Shown one piece after another: positions 21,422 to 32,325 of a stretch of DNA of 64,000 nucleotides. The translations under genes and the position numbers were made by a program. Position 1 is the stretch's first letter. Every line of letters starts with the position of its first letter. The notes below the pieces were generated by a model. It saw only the letters and a list, made by a program, of their open reading frames with translations, did no database searches and had not been told where the DNA came from. The stretch is from Gracilaria gracilis (taxonomy: Eukaryota > Rhodophyta > Florideophyceae > Gracilariales > Gracilariaceae), in assembly GCA_030374805.1 (NCBI GenBank), contig JARGSG010000019.1:372001-436000 (forward strand), read 5' to 3'.

Positions 21422-23349
21422 TTGTCCCTCGCCTGGAGCCAGTGGGAGTTGTGTCCGTTCGCCCATGACACTTAGCTCTCAAATAGACGATCGATCACTT
21501 GTGATTCACTATGATGAATTGATGGGACTCTAAACAAGCACTGTAACTTACACTTCATCCTGAGATTGAAATCCATTGATGCCGACAGCACCAAACTCGG
21601 AAGGAGAGTATGCCTACAGTGACATTACCAAAAGGCTTCCTCGGTATCCGAAAAAGAGGAATTTCTCTTGTTTCGGATCTAATCATGCGTTTGGGATGTG
21701 AACCAGACAGCACCAACGGCATGGCAAGAGAGCGTCACGGTAACTTTCTTTCAATTTAAGTTGACTTCGTCTGGTATCTACCAACGGTACTTGCTACACA
21801 TCCACATAAATTAAAACTGAAACATGGCGAGAGTGGGAATCAGAAAGCATGATTACAATTACCCTCTACAAGGGTGCATGAAACAATACTATGATCATAC
21901 CCAAGGGTAGCTCCTGGCTCATCCCTGACATAAACATTCTGTAGTTCGTTGCCTGATTTGGAAGCCAGCACAACTATATGTCCTAAAACCGTCTGTCTTT
22001 CTAACGCAATGCTGTCATATCTGTTGGGTTGCTCCCGGTAAGCCAGGAATCCCCCAGGATTCAAAAAACATCCCCAAGCCGATACCAGCACGGAGGACAT
22101 GCATTGCTGCGAGCTCTTGTTCGTATATAGCATTGCATCATCTCACTCATTTGGAAGCTGCAACCAACACTTTGAAGGGGTGCAGATTTTGTTCGAGAGA
22201 TACTGGGCCTTTTACAGGTACTCTTTACGTATGAGAGGTCTCTCTCACTTCTGGGAGTTATTTCTGCATCAAGAGCCGCTGCAACTGAACAGAGAGCGTT
22301 TTAGAACTTACCTCAAGACAGGCAGAGGTTTGTCAACTTCAGTTGCTTGAGTTTTCATTTGCTTTGATGTTTTGTGATGAAGAACTTGAAAGCAGGTGGA
22401 GGTAGATGTTCGGCAATATGTACAACTCACGTGTGTTTCGATTTCGGGGGTCAATCTCAGCCAACAGTATTTTTACAGACGGAAGAAGAAGAGAATGAAA
22501 TAATTACTGTTAAAGAGTATTCCCTTCTATCAACCTGAAGAGAAATCAGCTCAAGAGCTTCGTTTGCCAGTTTTGATAAATTTGGTAGCACATCTTCCAC
22601 TCTGTGATTGTGTCATGTGTAGTTTTTGAAAAGCGCACTTCTTTTATTATTGAGTGGCCGTTACCGTTTTTGGCTTTCTTCAAGAGAGAGAACTACCTTT
22701 AGATTCGATCTGTAGATAGCTCTCCTGCCGCCTCGGAATCAGGGGCGGCTGACCACAGTAAAGAAGAAGAAGAAAGCACTTCTTTTCTTGCGAGCGCCAC
22801 CTTCAATTATGAACCTACGCTGCAGGGGCCTTACATGATTATAACGAGAACCTTAGCAGCCTGGGATCACAAACATTTTGACTACCTTTGGTAACGGTAC
22901 TGGTCTTATAGAAAACAATCACGGTATTACTTTTCTCTCTCCCTCTTTGATGCAGAACACGCATTACTATTTTTTACCCTTTCAAAGAGTCATCTTAATA
23001 TGGAATTATGTGACCACTGAAAACTTCAGTGGCCAGAAGCTTGAGCTGATATCGAAAACGATGCTTTGGTATAGAGTGGCTCGTAAACTCATTAACATCA
23101 AGAATACAACCGCATCAGTTTTACTTCAGCTTCTTGAGGTCTAACACCTCTTTGTTGTCTCATAGAGAGGGAAAGAGTACCGCAACAACTGAGGACTTAG
23201 CTTCAGTGCGTTCCGCATCAAGTTGTAGTTAAACTTGTGTGTTCATAAAGAGAGAGAGAGCTTCAATGTATATTGTGGAAAGAATCGATACCCAGACATT
23301 GCCGTGCTTTCCATCCGCGCAGATGTGGAGCTAAGGTAGTGATCTGTGT
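21422..23349. other. Long intergenic region, no gene seen
   Basis: About 1.9 kb, AT-richer than the neighbouring genes. Several short GA/CT runs recur (about 22228, 22681, 23249). A 6-bp-arm inverted repeat (GCCGCC/GGCGGC) lies near 22728-22750. Open frames on both strands are short and featureless. Confidence 0.4.
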
Positions 23350-23922
23350 CTAAGATTCACGAGTAAACCATTTGTTGTTCGCAACATCATCTTCAATGCT
23401 CTTCTTGACAGTGGGATACCTCTCAAGAAATTCGTCCACGGTCATTTCGGCAAAGTTATCTTTGAGGTATGTCAGTTCCTCACACTCCTTTTCTAATTCT
23501 GCGGTTTCAGCTTCAGCCTCCTTCGCTAAAGCAGAAAACTCTTCGATAATTGGTTTGAAGGTAGCCTTAACCTGCTCGTCGGCCTTCTTTCTGGCTTCCT
23601 CTACATCAGGTACTGGTGAAGCCTCGTACGCAGACTTGAGCTCATCCACGAGGCCTGGATAATTGATTTCGGCTTTCCATTGATCCCAATCAATGGGAGT
23701 GTCCTTCACGCTGATGGCTTGCAGCAGCTCAGCTTCAACGTCGCGCATCTTTGACAACTCAGAACGAACTGACGAATCCGAGAACTCCTGGAAGAACTTT
23801 GAAGGATCAAGTTGCTGGATTTCGGTATCAGAAGCGGCAGCTGCGGCAAGAGAACGGCGAACGTTGTGAGCGATTGGAGCTCGCGCACGAAGCACGCCGC
23901 GGGCGAGTAGTGTGGATAACAT
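23350..23922 (-). CDS. ATP7: Mitochondrial ATP synthase subunit d
   Basis: About 190 residues. It matches subunit d (ATP5H/ATP7) of the peripheral stalk of mitochondrial F1Fo ATP synthase. The start at 23922 gives an Arg/Ala-rich presequence (MLSTLLARGVLRARAPIAHN) suited to mitochondrial import; an ATG eight codons upstream is less likely. The diagnostic block is PIDWDQWKAEINYPGLVDEL, equivalent to the IDWAYYKA...GLVD segment of animal subunit d. A long charged helical part follows, then the conserved EMTVDEFLERYPTVKK. No intron is seen. It diverges from UFL1 across a 691-bp spacer. Confidence 0.92.
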   Translation of the reverse strand: MLSTLLARGVLRARAPIAHNVRRSLAAAAASDTEIQQLDPSKFFQEFSDSSVRSELSKMRDVEAELLQAISVKDTPIDWDQWKAEINYPGLVDELKSAYEASPVPDVEEARKKADEQVKATFKPIIEEFSALAKEAEAETAELEKECEELTYLKDNFAEMTVDEFLERYPTVKKSIEDDVANNKWFTRES

Positions 23923-24613
23923 TGCAGCTGGAGGTTGATAGACCAAGATCGAAGGGTTACGGAGATTGTGGCAACGACGGAGGTCGTAACGGAGGAGGCT
24001 GTAACTCCGGGAGATGCAGGGCGATCAACCAATGCACGGAGTCAGGAAGCGATGGGTCGATGATACGGCGATGCGGCACCCGAAGATACTGGGTTCGCAT
24101 CCGATGATGTCCTGCGGGCAGATTGCCGCAAAGTTGCGCTTTAGCTTTCATGCGGTGCTCAGCGATTGCTGTTACAGCTCGAACATACGTGTACAGTACA
24201 AGGCGTTTGATTATATTATTGCCATTTGTTTAAGAAAATGAACTTCGCTTTACCTTCGTGGACTTGCCCAGCAGAGCGATCAACCTCTTCAGTCCGACCT
24301 AACAACAAAGCCAGTTGCCTCGAAACGATTGACTTGACCTGGTCTGCCTGTTTGATAGACTACCTCTACCAACGAATTCTCTTGGAGGCTCTTTAGAATC
24401 GCAACACAGCAAAACTTGATAAGTCTGATCTGGTCAATGAGGTTCTTTTTGGCGTACTTGTCCTTGCTCAGAAGTTGTGCTTGTCACCCAAATTTCATAC
24501 AGCCATCCGTTCGTATCAGCCGCTGAAACCAGCAGATATTTCATTCGTTTACCGGGCTCTATAGGACACGACACCTCTGCTTAGGAAGGCTATCTGAACG
24601 GAGAACAGGCGAA
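23923..24613. promoter_or_regulatory. Divergent spacer ATP7 / UFL1
   Basis: A 691-bp region between two genes transcribed away from each other, so both promoters should lie here. No TATA box or RNA gene is obvious. Part of it (about 23930-24110) is open on both strands with Arg-rich, featureless translations. Confidence 0.4.
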
Positions 24614-26980
24614 ATGGATGAAATTCTGGAACTGCAGCGCCAGCTGCAAGCTGCGCAGCAGACTTCTATTTCCCAAAAACTCTCAGAGCGGAATTGTATT
24701 GAACTGGTAATGAAGCTGCAATCTCTGAATCTAATCGAACTTATCTTTACTCGATCTGGAAAGGAGTATCTCACTCCAAATCATCTGGTGATTGAAATTG
24801 AAGATGAACTCTTAGCTCGTGGTGGCCGCGTCAATATAATCGATTTACCTGACGCCATAAACGTCTCACTCAATCACATTGAAGCTGCCATGCCTAAAAT
24901 CGTCAAAGACGATGATTCTGTTCGTCTTGTAAGAGGTGAAGTTCTCACAGACTATTACCTTGAGAGCCTAGCAGAGGAAGTGAACGACAGTCTGACATTA
25001 TCTGAAACTGGAACGGATGAAGTAGGAGCAATCGCTACTCGCTATTCTCTACCAGTTGATATAATCCGGGAAACTATGGCTAAACATGAAGGAACGATCA
25101 TTCAAGCAAAGTATGAGGCCAGCTCGGGATTGATTCGATCTGCTGCGTCTCTTGCACGCCAGGAATCTGCTGCGAGGGGTACCTTGCGAGCAGTCAGTGC
25201 CCCAACTCTGCTTTCTGAGCTAGCAAGCACGAGTGGATTACCGCAATCTCTGATCCGTCAAGTTGCTTCGGAGATGTTGGATGACGGCAGATTGGCTGGT
25301 AGAATTGAGGGAAGATCTTCAAGGGCAACCTTGATCCCGAAGGTGTTCATTAACGCCTCTGTTGCGGCGGTCTCTTCGGCATTCACTGCGAGTGGATTCG
25401 TTTCGTTTGGACACTTCCGTAAACTTTATGTGCCAGACATTCCATCTTTCGTTAAAGAGAATTTGTCTGAAGGTCTGATGCTACAAGACTGCGTCGTTAG
25501 CTCCGTCCTTCTTGAAACGATTGCGGCTTCTACTTCAGAGGCGCTGCAACAGGGGAAGTGGCTAGATGTTCGAAATGCGTTGCCTCTAGACTTCCCAGAA
25601 GCTGATGTCCCAGCTGTCGTAAATCGAGTAGCAGTGAACGATGACGATAAGCAGCCTAAGGAGGAGAAGAAGAAGGTGTCCAGAACAAGAAAGAAAACAA
25701 AAGGAGGCAAGTCGGCATCCAATGAAAAGGAGAATCTTGTTTATGGTGAACGCTTTGTAGTTGCCCCTCAGCTGACAAAGAACCTATCTGGGATAATCAC
25801 GAACCATGCTGCGAAGAAAGCTAACGAAAGAGCCAAATTGATTGCCGAGAGGGGGGATGTCGTTGTTAGTCACGGGAGCTCGAAACCACCAGAGCCTGAT
25901 GCGAACCAATCTAACAAAAAGTCGAAAGGAAAAGGCCGCCGCCGTGGTGGTGGTGCCAAAGAGGGTTCTGTGTCGAAAATGTCAACATCAGATGATATCA
26001 GCTCGCGATTTCCTGTTGAAGTGCCCACGGCAGATGATCTTGTTGAACTCGTACTTGCCGATCCGATGCACGCCACAACGTTTGAAACCGACTACCTTGA
26101 TTCTTCAAACGACGGAGATATCCTCGTGCAGATAATGGTGGCTACATTATTTGGCGATGATGGATTGAGCAGCTTATATACTTCCAAGGCAGCTGAAGCG
26201 ATTGTGAACTTGGAGCGCGAAAGAGCAGCAGCCAAACTGAAGGCAGAGAAACAGATTCTGTCTATGATGGAGAGAATTGAGATGTATTACAAAGCAGCGG
26301 AGACTTTACCTGGCGAAGAAATCATAATGCAGAGCAAGGCTAGTGTGATCAACGAGTACTGTGTTGATTGTCTTTGCCAAATTGTTGACTCTGTCGCTCG
26401 CTCGATGGGCATTGTGTTTGACTCCTTGGTCACCATCCAGAAGCTATCCACGAAAAAGGAGAAGATCGAATTACTTCGTGAGACAGTGACTGACCTTCCT
26501 CCTACCGTACAAGCTAATATTAGAACAATGATATCTGTTGTGAACGGTAAGGACGATGGTTCCGCCGAAGACTTTTTGAACCTGTACGATGAAAATGCCG
26601 TTATCCTCGACCTTCCTGAGCGTCGGCCGCTCGACAATAAGAGAGAAAGGAATGCACAGGCGAACTCACGCGCAGAACTAGTAGGTATGCTTGATAATGA
26701 TGAAATTAACCTATCGCCAATACGAGCATTAGAAGTCGGCATAGTGCTCACACACGCGAAGATATCCGGTGGTGCTATGATTGCAGTTCCCAAAGATAAT
26801 ATCTTCGAATGCTCTAAAGCAATTGAGAGTCAAGGAAAAGCTGGAGACAAATGTACTGCGTTGCAGAAGTTACGGGAAGCTGTGGAGGCTGTAGACTTGG
26901 ATGCCGTGAACTTGAACGAAACGTCGTTTACAGATCAATATCTAGAACCTTTGAAGGAATTACGAAACGTTATCCGATAA
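24614..26980 (+). CDS. UFL1: E3 UFM1-protein ligase 1
   Basis: A 788-residue UFL1, the E3 that transfers the ubiquitin-like protein UFM1 to targets such as ribosomal protein uL24 at the ER. It is colinear with animal UFL1 (about 794 residues). The N-terminus carries the signature QKLSERNCIELVMKL, GKEYLTPNHL and ARGGRVNIIDLPDAINV. Winged-helix repeats follow (LAEEVNDSL, RGTLRAVSAPTLLSELAS). A basic low-complexity linker (about 350-450, with GKGRRRGGGAKEG) matches the same position in the animal protein. The C-terminal helical domain is present. The family is absent from most fungi, which helps place the organism. No intron is seen. Confidence 0.96.
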   Translation: MDEILELQRQLQAAQQTSISQKLSERNCIELVMKLQSLNLIELIFTRSGKEYLTPNHLVIEIEDELLARGGRVNIIDLPDAINVSLNHIEAAMPKIVKDDDSVRLVRGEVLTDYYLESLAEEVNDSLTLSETGTDEVGAIATRYSLPVDIIRETMAKHEGTIIQAKYEASSGLIRSAASLARQESAARGTLRAVSAPTLLSELASTSGLPQSLIRQVASEMLDDGRLAGRIEGRSSRATLIPKVFINASVAAVSSAFTASGFVSFGHFRKLYVPDIPSFVKENLSEGLMLQDCVVSSVLLETIAASTSEALQQGKWLDVRNALPLDFPEADVPAVVNRVAVNDDDKQPKEEKKKVSRTRKKTKGGKSASNEKENLVYGERFVVAPQLTKNLSGIITNHAAKKANERAKLIAERGDVVVSHGSSKPPEPDANQSNKKSKGKGRRRGGGAKEGSVSKMSTSDDISSRFPVEVPTADDLVELVLADPMHATTFETDYLDSSNDGDILVQIMVATLFGDDGLSSLYTSKAAEAIVNLERERAAAKLKAEKQILSMMERIEMYYKAAETLPGEEIIMQSKASVINEYCVDCLCQIVDSVARSMGIVFDSLVTIQKLSTKKEKIELLRETVTDLPPTVQANIRTMISVVNGKDDGSAEDFLNLYDENAVILDLPERRPLDNKRERNAQANSRAELVGMLDNDEINLSPIRALEVGIVLTHAKISGGAMIAVPKDNIFECSKAIESQGKAGDKCTALQKLREAVEAVDLDAVNLNETSFTDQYLEPLKELRNVIR

Positions 26981-27089
26981 CTATGTAGTGTACATTACTC
27001 GAACGTCTTGTCGTGAAACGGATTGTCGTAGTGTTCCAGTCGGGAAAGGGTTGAGGTTCAGTATGATGATCTTGTTCTTTGGCGTGATG

Positions 27090-27398
27090 CTATTCTCGAG
27101 TTGTCTGAGGAACAGCAATGGAGATCATGGGCTTTTTGCTGACTTTCTCCGTCTGATCTAAAGGCTTTTCGTCCCCCCCAGATTGTTCACTTGACTGGTT
27201 CGCAGTACTGAGACGCTGCATTGTTCAGAATGATGCAAAGTTAGTATCACACTAATATCTTAAGTTGTGCATGGACAACATGAGGAATTTGACACGCACC
27301 ATATCCGGCTTCACAGTGACGTGAACGAGATGTGCTCCACACATGAGGCTGACAAATGAAGAAGTGTACAAGACAATGAGTCTGCTGAGCTTCGACAT
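27090..27398 (-). CDS. UQCC6/BRAWNIN-like micropeptide (two exons)
   Basis: A gene too short to stand out in an open-frame scan. Exon 1 is 27398-27300 and exon 2 is 27215-27090 (minus strand), separated by an 84-bp intron with donor GTGCGT and acceptor TGCAG. It encodes 74 residues. The N-terminal half has one hydrophobic segment and then GAHLVHVTVKPDM, which parallels the GAEVVHRYYRPDL motif of BRAWNIN (C12orf73, DUF4516), a 71-residue inner-membrane factor for respiratory complex III assembly. The tail is polar. Length, membrane segment position and the G-A-x-x-V-H-x(3)-[KR]-P-D core agree. The gene lies 110 bp from the UFL1 stop, tail to tail. The family call is moderate; the gene structure is well supported. 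Confidence 0.62.
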
Positions 27399-28218
27399 GT
27401 TGGAATATGCTACCTTCGTATCATAAATAAGGCCTCAAGTTGGAGCCGCACAATAGTTTGGATGGACTTCACTGCTACAGGCGCAGGGTGATCTAGCTTT
27501 GTGAGAGCACGATCAACTCCTTTGATGGCGCATTTTGGTCACGTTCTTCGCCATAGGCGAGGGGAGGAATAATTGGTAGTTGGCGTCACGGGGCATGAGA
27601 CCGTGAGTGTTTTGTGGCCCGGGGCCTATCGGTCCCCATGAGGGGCGCAACGGACGAACGAATTACAGGTATTGTTATGGGAGTTGATTCGACATTCGCC
27701 AGATATAAGAAGGTATCTAGCTAGATAGAAGGGAAGAATTGGCTGTTTGAAAGTGGCAGATAGATGCAATGAAAAAGGCGGAAAGTGTGTACTAGCGAAG
27801 CTTTTAGTGGACACTCTTTTGTTTTCAGAAAGTACAAAGTAGAAAGTTGTGACAAAGTTGACAATTTCATCTTGAGAGCAGCTGTGAGTCACAAGTTGTG
27901 GTACAACGACAGGGCAGAGATACACCAGGGTACGAGGTACACAGTACATGAGAGGCTGAAAGGGGCGTAAGTGGAGCGGAGAGTATGTGGACCTGTTATG
28001 GCTCAAGGTTTGCCTTGGTGCGAACATGATATGAGCGAGCTTTGTTACGATGGGCGGCCAAGAGAACGACAAATGGGGTGAGGGCGTTGCATCGCGAATG
28101 GAACGTTGCGATGGGTGTATGGTGTACTGTTTACATGCGAGGCTGCGCCGTTGCAACTGGAGGATGTACAAAAGAGGTGGGCACGAAAAGCCAAATAGGG
28201 TTGGAAGGAAACAAAAGT
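27399..28218. other. Intergenic region, no gene seen
   Basis: An 820-bp spacer. A 181-codon minus-strand frame at 27626-28171 is rich in Ser, Pro, His and Tyr, has no motif and reads as chance. The distal part should contain the UQCC6-like promoter. Confidence 0.35.
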
Positions 28219-28680
28219 CTACACGATGATGGTGGAAGCTTTGAGGCGAACAAGACGTAAGCGCGGATCGCGCGAAATCGCTAGATGTAGGTACGGAGGT
28301 AGGACGAGGCGATCATGGTCGACCGCAGCGTCGCAATGTGCGGCCTCGCATTGCTGACTAGTACGGAACGGGACGGTGCCGTTGCAGCCGCCGTGCACAA
28401 ACACCTCGCAGGCCTGACGGGGAGGGGGAGGGGTGGGGCGGGGGGGTAAGGTCAGAGCGCGGCAGGCGACAACGGCGGCTGCGGCGACGGCAGGGACGGG
28501 GAGCGAACTTACATGGGTGACGTTGTTGTAGTAGTAGCGGCGGAAGAAGGCGCGACACGGGCCGGGGTCGGGAGTCAAGAAGCACTCGGGGGCGGGGGTG
28601 GGTTCGCTGTGTGCGAGCGCGGACAGCAGCGGCAACGAGAGCAGCAGCAGCAGCAGGCGCGCGCAGACGCGGCGGCGCAT
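28219..28680 (-). CDS. Secreted Kunitz (BPTI)-type serine protease inhibitor (two exons)
   Basis: Exon 1 is 28680-28513 and exon 2 is 28413-28219 on the minus strand; the 99-bp intron runs GTAAGT to CAG. The product is 120 residues with a strong signal peptide (RLLLLLLSLPLLSALA). One Kunitz domain follows: six cysteines with spacing 8-15-7-11-4, against the usual 8-15-7-12-3. The intron falls between cysteines 2 and 3. The reactive loop GPCRAFFRRYYYN puts Arg at P1, which predicts inhibition of trypsin-like proteases. The start at 28680 is preferred because it places the signal peptide at the N-terminus. It probably acts outside the cell or in the secretory pathway. Kunitz domains of this animal type are uncommon in algae. 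Confidence 0.85.
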   Translation of the reverse strand: MRRRVCARLLLLLLSLPLLSALAHSEPTPAPECFLTPDPGPCRAFFRRYYYNNVTHVSSLPVPAVAAAAVVACRALTLPPRPTPPPPRQACEVFVHGGCNGTVPFRTSQQCEAAHCDAAVDHDRLVLPPYLHLAISRDPRLRLVRLKASTIIV

Positions 28681-28943
28681 TTCGGCGCAGGGGTCGGGCG
28701 GAGGCGGGCGGGGGAGGCTCTGTGGGGGCGAGCGCGGAGCGCAAAATGGGCGGTTAAAAGGCGCGGCGGCGCGCACGTGCAGAGAGCGGTGGCGCCAAAG
28801 CCGCGCGAGCTGTTAGAGCAGAGCAGCGCCGCGCTTGAGAGCCGCCGCGCGCGCAGCGCCCTGCCCCACCGCCGACGTGCGCGTTAGTGCGCGTGCTTGC
28901 GGGCGCCCCGTCCTGCTGTGCCGCGCCCCCCGCGCTGCCTGCT
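28681..28943. promoter_or_regulatory. GC-rich divergent promoter, Kunitz / CCHC genes
   Basis: 263 bp between two start codons pointing apart. It is strongly GC-rich with repeated GCGCG runs and no TATA box, so both genes may use a CpG-island-like promoter. Confidence 0.5.
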
Positions 28944-29849
28944 ATGACTTCGACCCAGCCGCCTCCGCTGGCGGTCATGCCGCACGACGTCGACCACAAC
29001 CACCACCCCGCCCCCCCGCCCCCCGACGCCGAGCCCGCCGAACCCGCCGAACCCGCCGAACCCGTCGCCCCCCAACCGCCTGCCGTGGAGCTGCCAAAGC
29101 ACAAAACCCCCTCCTCCCGCCGCGGTAAGCAGTACAAGTGCGGCCACTGCCATGAGCTCGGCCACAACCAGTGAGTTTGCCCCCCGCCTCCTTCTCCCCC
29201 CCCTTGCCCCTCCCGCGTTCCCGCCAATCCGCTGACCTCCTGTCCCATCCCTTTTGCACCGCTTTCCCACCGTCGCAGGAAGACCTGCCCGCGTCGCGCG
29301 TCCGTCGCCAACGAAGCGCACTCCATCCAGCCTGCGATCGAGGCCGACATCTTTGGCGCCGTTGCTGGCCCGGTCGCGCCCGCGCTCGTGGGCAACGGCC
29401 ACCATCCGCCCGGCCCCATCACACGCGTGCAGCCGGCCAAGATCGACGCCGCGCTCGAGGCCGCCAACAAGCGCGTTGTCGCCGCCGATACCGCCGTTGC
29501 CAACGCCAAAGGCGAACAAGAGTTCGAGGAGGCCACCGCCCAGCTGGACTCCGCCGTGCGCTCGCTGGAGAAGGTGGCCGCCCTGGCGCATCGCTGCGCC
29601 GTCGTGGCGCACACCCTTCAGGGTAATTGGGACGCCCAGCCACATACGATTGTGGAGCGGGAACCCAAGCGCATGCGTATGGATCCCAGCACTTCGGCGG
29701 CGGTTTCGGCGGTCGCCGCTGCCGGCGCTACTTTGCCGACGAATTCTATGGCGCTCAATGACGCAACCGCCGCCGCCGCTACGGAGGCTGTGGAGCCCCA
29801 CCAGGTGGTGGTGCCGGAGGCCAAGGAAGAGCAACAACATATGGAGTGA
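28944..29849 (+). CDS. CCHC zinc-knuckle protein (two exons)
   Basis: Exons 28944-29170 and 29279-29849 give 265 residues; the 108-bp intron (GTGAGT to GCAG) splits the glutamine codon inside the zinc knuckle. Residues about 65-80 read CGHCHELGHNQKTC, a complete C-x2-C-x4-H-x4-C knuckle that usually binds single-stranded nucleic acid. The N-terminus is Pro/His-rich with an EPA repeat from a 9-bp tandem unit. The C-terminal half is Ala-rich and partly helical (AALEAANKRVVAADTAVANA) with a basic patch PKRMRM that may be a nuclear signal. No wider family is recognised. GC content is far above that of the rest of the window. Confidence 0.78.
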
Positions 29850-31103
29850 TCTGCGTGCGTATTTCTCATTGTCGGGAGAAGTAAAACTTCTTATCTGCGC
29901 CTGCTCGTCGCTGGTTCATTTTCTGTATGTTACGTCAACGCTTTTCACGTGCCTGCTTTAATAGATGGCCCTTGCGCTCATGCACGTTTGTCGACCTTGG
30001 TTTGTCGCACCTGGGCTTCTGTGTGCAGTCTTATTTTGTCTTGTAAGCGGTTGCTGCGTTGGCATGCGCGCTTGAAATTGCGCGCAGCACACTTGTGACA
30101 TACCCGTCGTTGATCGCATTTGTGTTTCCCCTCTCACTGCAAAGTAAATGTGTATTCTTCTTGCAACCCATCCGACGTAGATGTGTGCAGGCAACATGGT
30201 GCAATACGCGCCTTCCGAGTGCACCGAGAAGAAAAGTTCTTATGCTCGAATAACGACAGTAGCTTCAAGCCCACTTCGAAATCTCAGCAACGCTGCGCTT
30301 TGATCTGTAGATGAACCCAAAGTCAAGCAATCATGGCCAGACCTCTGTTCGCAAAGTTCACAAAGAAATGATCAAACGCTTGTGTTCATTGCCAACGTTG
30401 ATGCTCATTACCAATGGGAGCATCATGTGGGATCATCGGGAGCTGTAAAAATGGCGCATGTGATCCATCTAACGTCACGCTCATAAAGGTGACATCGAAG
30501 CTAACAAAATTTTGGAACACGCGATTGCCGGCGTGGCAACATTCGAGGCAATCTTTCTCTTTCAACAGTTGTAATAAAGTTCAAGCATTCGTCAAAAGTT
30601 GCGATTCTAAGCTACACGAGCGTTCAGTTCAGTGCGCGGGACTTGCGTCTAAAGCACGTTATAGATTAAAGCTGGTATCTGCCCTACTGTACTGCGATAA
30701 AGAACTTGTTCGACCCATGTAGTGTCGTGCCGAGCATAGTACCCTTGGTATGCGATATCTTTGAGGGTAGAGAGGTTTCACTGAAAGAGTTTCAGAAGAA
30801 CTACTTGTGGGGATGAAAATGTTGGTCAAAATGTTGTCACGCTAAGCTTTTGTTTTGCGGAACGGTTGAGTACTGCGGAAAGATCTTGTTTTTCAAAAAC
30901 TGTGTCAAAGTCTTCAACGGTGCCCGTAATATTCCGGAAGTGATAACAATACCCGTCAGTACAGAACAGGTTGGGGAATTCTACCCGCACTGCTTGATCT
31001 GACCTCTATCTATTTCAGGAGCATCACACAAGGGTAAGGTCTTTTTCCTGCCGCAAGCTCGGGTGCAGCTCAAGTCTTATAATTGGATTTGACGAAATCA
31101 GTA
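29850..31103. other. Intergenic region, no gene seen
   Basis: 1.25 kb of spacer before ATP11. Frames at 30059-30253 and 30414-30722 (plus) are short, Cys/Ser/Lys-rich and without motifs. No RNA gene is recognised. Confidence 0.35.
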
Positions 31104-31992
31104 ATGTCCGTTTTGCGGCCGTTCTGCACGTCGCTCGTGAGCGTGTTAGCGAGACGACAAAGGGAAGGATGGGGCTTGATCAGGAAGATAAAACCAGAAG
31201 TTAGACATACAGCCGGAATTGTTCCTGGGACACTATGGTCCCGTGAGCGTCTGTTTTCTACCCAAAGCGAATGCCAAGTTCCGCGTGGTGGCTTCTCATA
31301 CCCAGGGCCACGAAAGTTGTCGGAGATTGTCAAGATACAATTGCTTGACAAACACGGATCAATGCGAGTTCGTGAGATTTGGAATGAGTATCATACAGAT
31401 CACAAATCGGCCGTTGGAGATGTGTTGTCCGCTGAAGAGTATGAACTATTCAAACACAGAACATCAAGATGTAAGCATTTTGTCCTTCCTGTACCTCGGT
31501 AAGTTTAGTTTTCTATCTCCGAACCGTATGTCTCAGTATTCTTACTCGCTTAAAACAGCGGAACCGGTTTCTTCACGCTCTTGGTACAGTTTCAAGGGAA
31601 TCATTGCCTCCTGACTTTCTTAGAGGACTACAAGAAGAACCCCACGGGAGCACAGCCTTATATGACAATCACTATTTTTGATGACATGGTTGAGACAAAG
31701 CAAGTAGCATTGCTTCGCGGTGAGGTGGTGAATGTACTAACTACAAAAGAAGCGAAGAAGTAAGTTAAGGCCGATAGGAACGAGAATCGCAATTCGGTTT
31801 GTCTGAAACCCCAATCCTCACTAACACAAACATGCTGTTGACTGTCACGTGGATTCTTATAGGCTGGTTGATTTGCTGAAACGGTTTTACCTCAGCCGCG
31901 GAAGAGATTACGACATGGTGGTTGCGTTTAATGAAAATAGCAACAGGTTCGACTTCAACGCCGTACTTCGAACCGCAAATATCGCGTTTTGA
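31104..31992 (+). CDS. ATPAF1: Mitochondrial F1-ATPase assembly factor ATP11 / ATPAF1 (three exons)
   Basis: Exons 31104-31498, 31559-31759 and 31863-31992 give 241 residues; the introns are 60 and 103 bp, both starting GTAAGT and ending AG. The product is ATP11/ATPAF1, the matrix chaperone that holds the F1 beta subunit before alpha/beta assembly. Conserved features follow a basic presequence: LSEIVKIQLLDK, REIWNEYHTDHK, FVLPVPR, then after splicing GFFTLLVQFQGNH and the terminal RDYDMVVAFNENSNRFDF. Splicing restores the frame exactly at each junction. The start at 31104 is the first ATG and gives an import signal. Subunit d of the same enzyme lies 7 kb upstream, probably by chance. Confidence 0.94.
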
Positions 31993-32325
31993 TCAGGCTT
32001 TCGCTGTTGAAATGTAGTGGTAAGTGTCCTTTTGCCACTAGGATGATACTTGCACATCCCCACTAGGCTATTTCTTAAAGTCCATGGGAGCAAAGCTTAT
32101 GCGTGTTGATCTCCCTGGTGATCTTCCTCACACTCTTAATACGCCGTACGACAATTGTCTCATATGGTTAGCTCGAGATAAGCTACATGTACTTAACATT
32201 CGCATCTCTTCTCGAATAGTGCCAAAATGTGACTTGAAAAAGTTTGCTTCTTCCGTGCTGATATCAAGTATAGTCGAGTCTTCTCAATCTTCCGTTGCTT
32301 GTCGTTTTCCGTGAGGTTCAAATTT
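31993..32325. other. Short convergent spacer
   Basis: 333 bp between ATP11 and the AT-hook gene stops. A 76-codon plus frame (32084-32314) is present but has no motif and is likely chance. It should hold both 3' ends. Confidence 0.35.

Noticed and set aside
28754-29840. Long minus-strand frames of 286 and 318 codons
   Set aside because: They are antisense to the zinc-knuckle gene in very GC-rich DNA, where stops are rare, and consist of Gly/Ala/Arg runs.
30414-30722. 102-codon Cys-containing plus frame
   Set aside because: Cysteine spacing fits no known fold and the sequence lacks a signal peptide; left as spacer.
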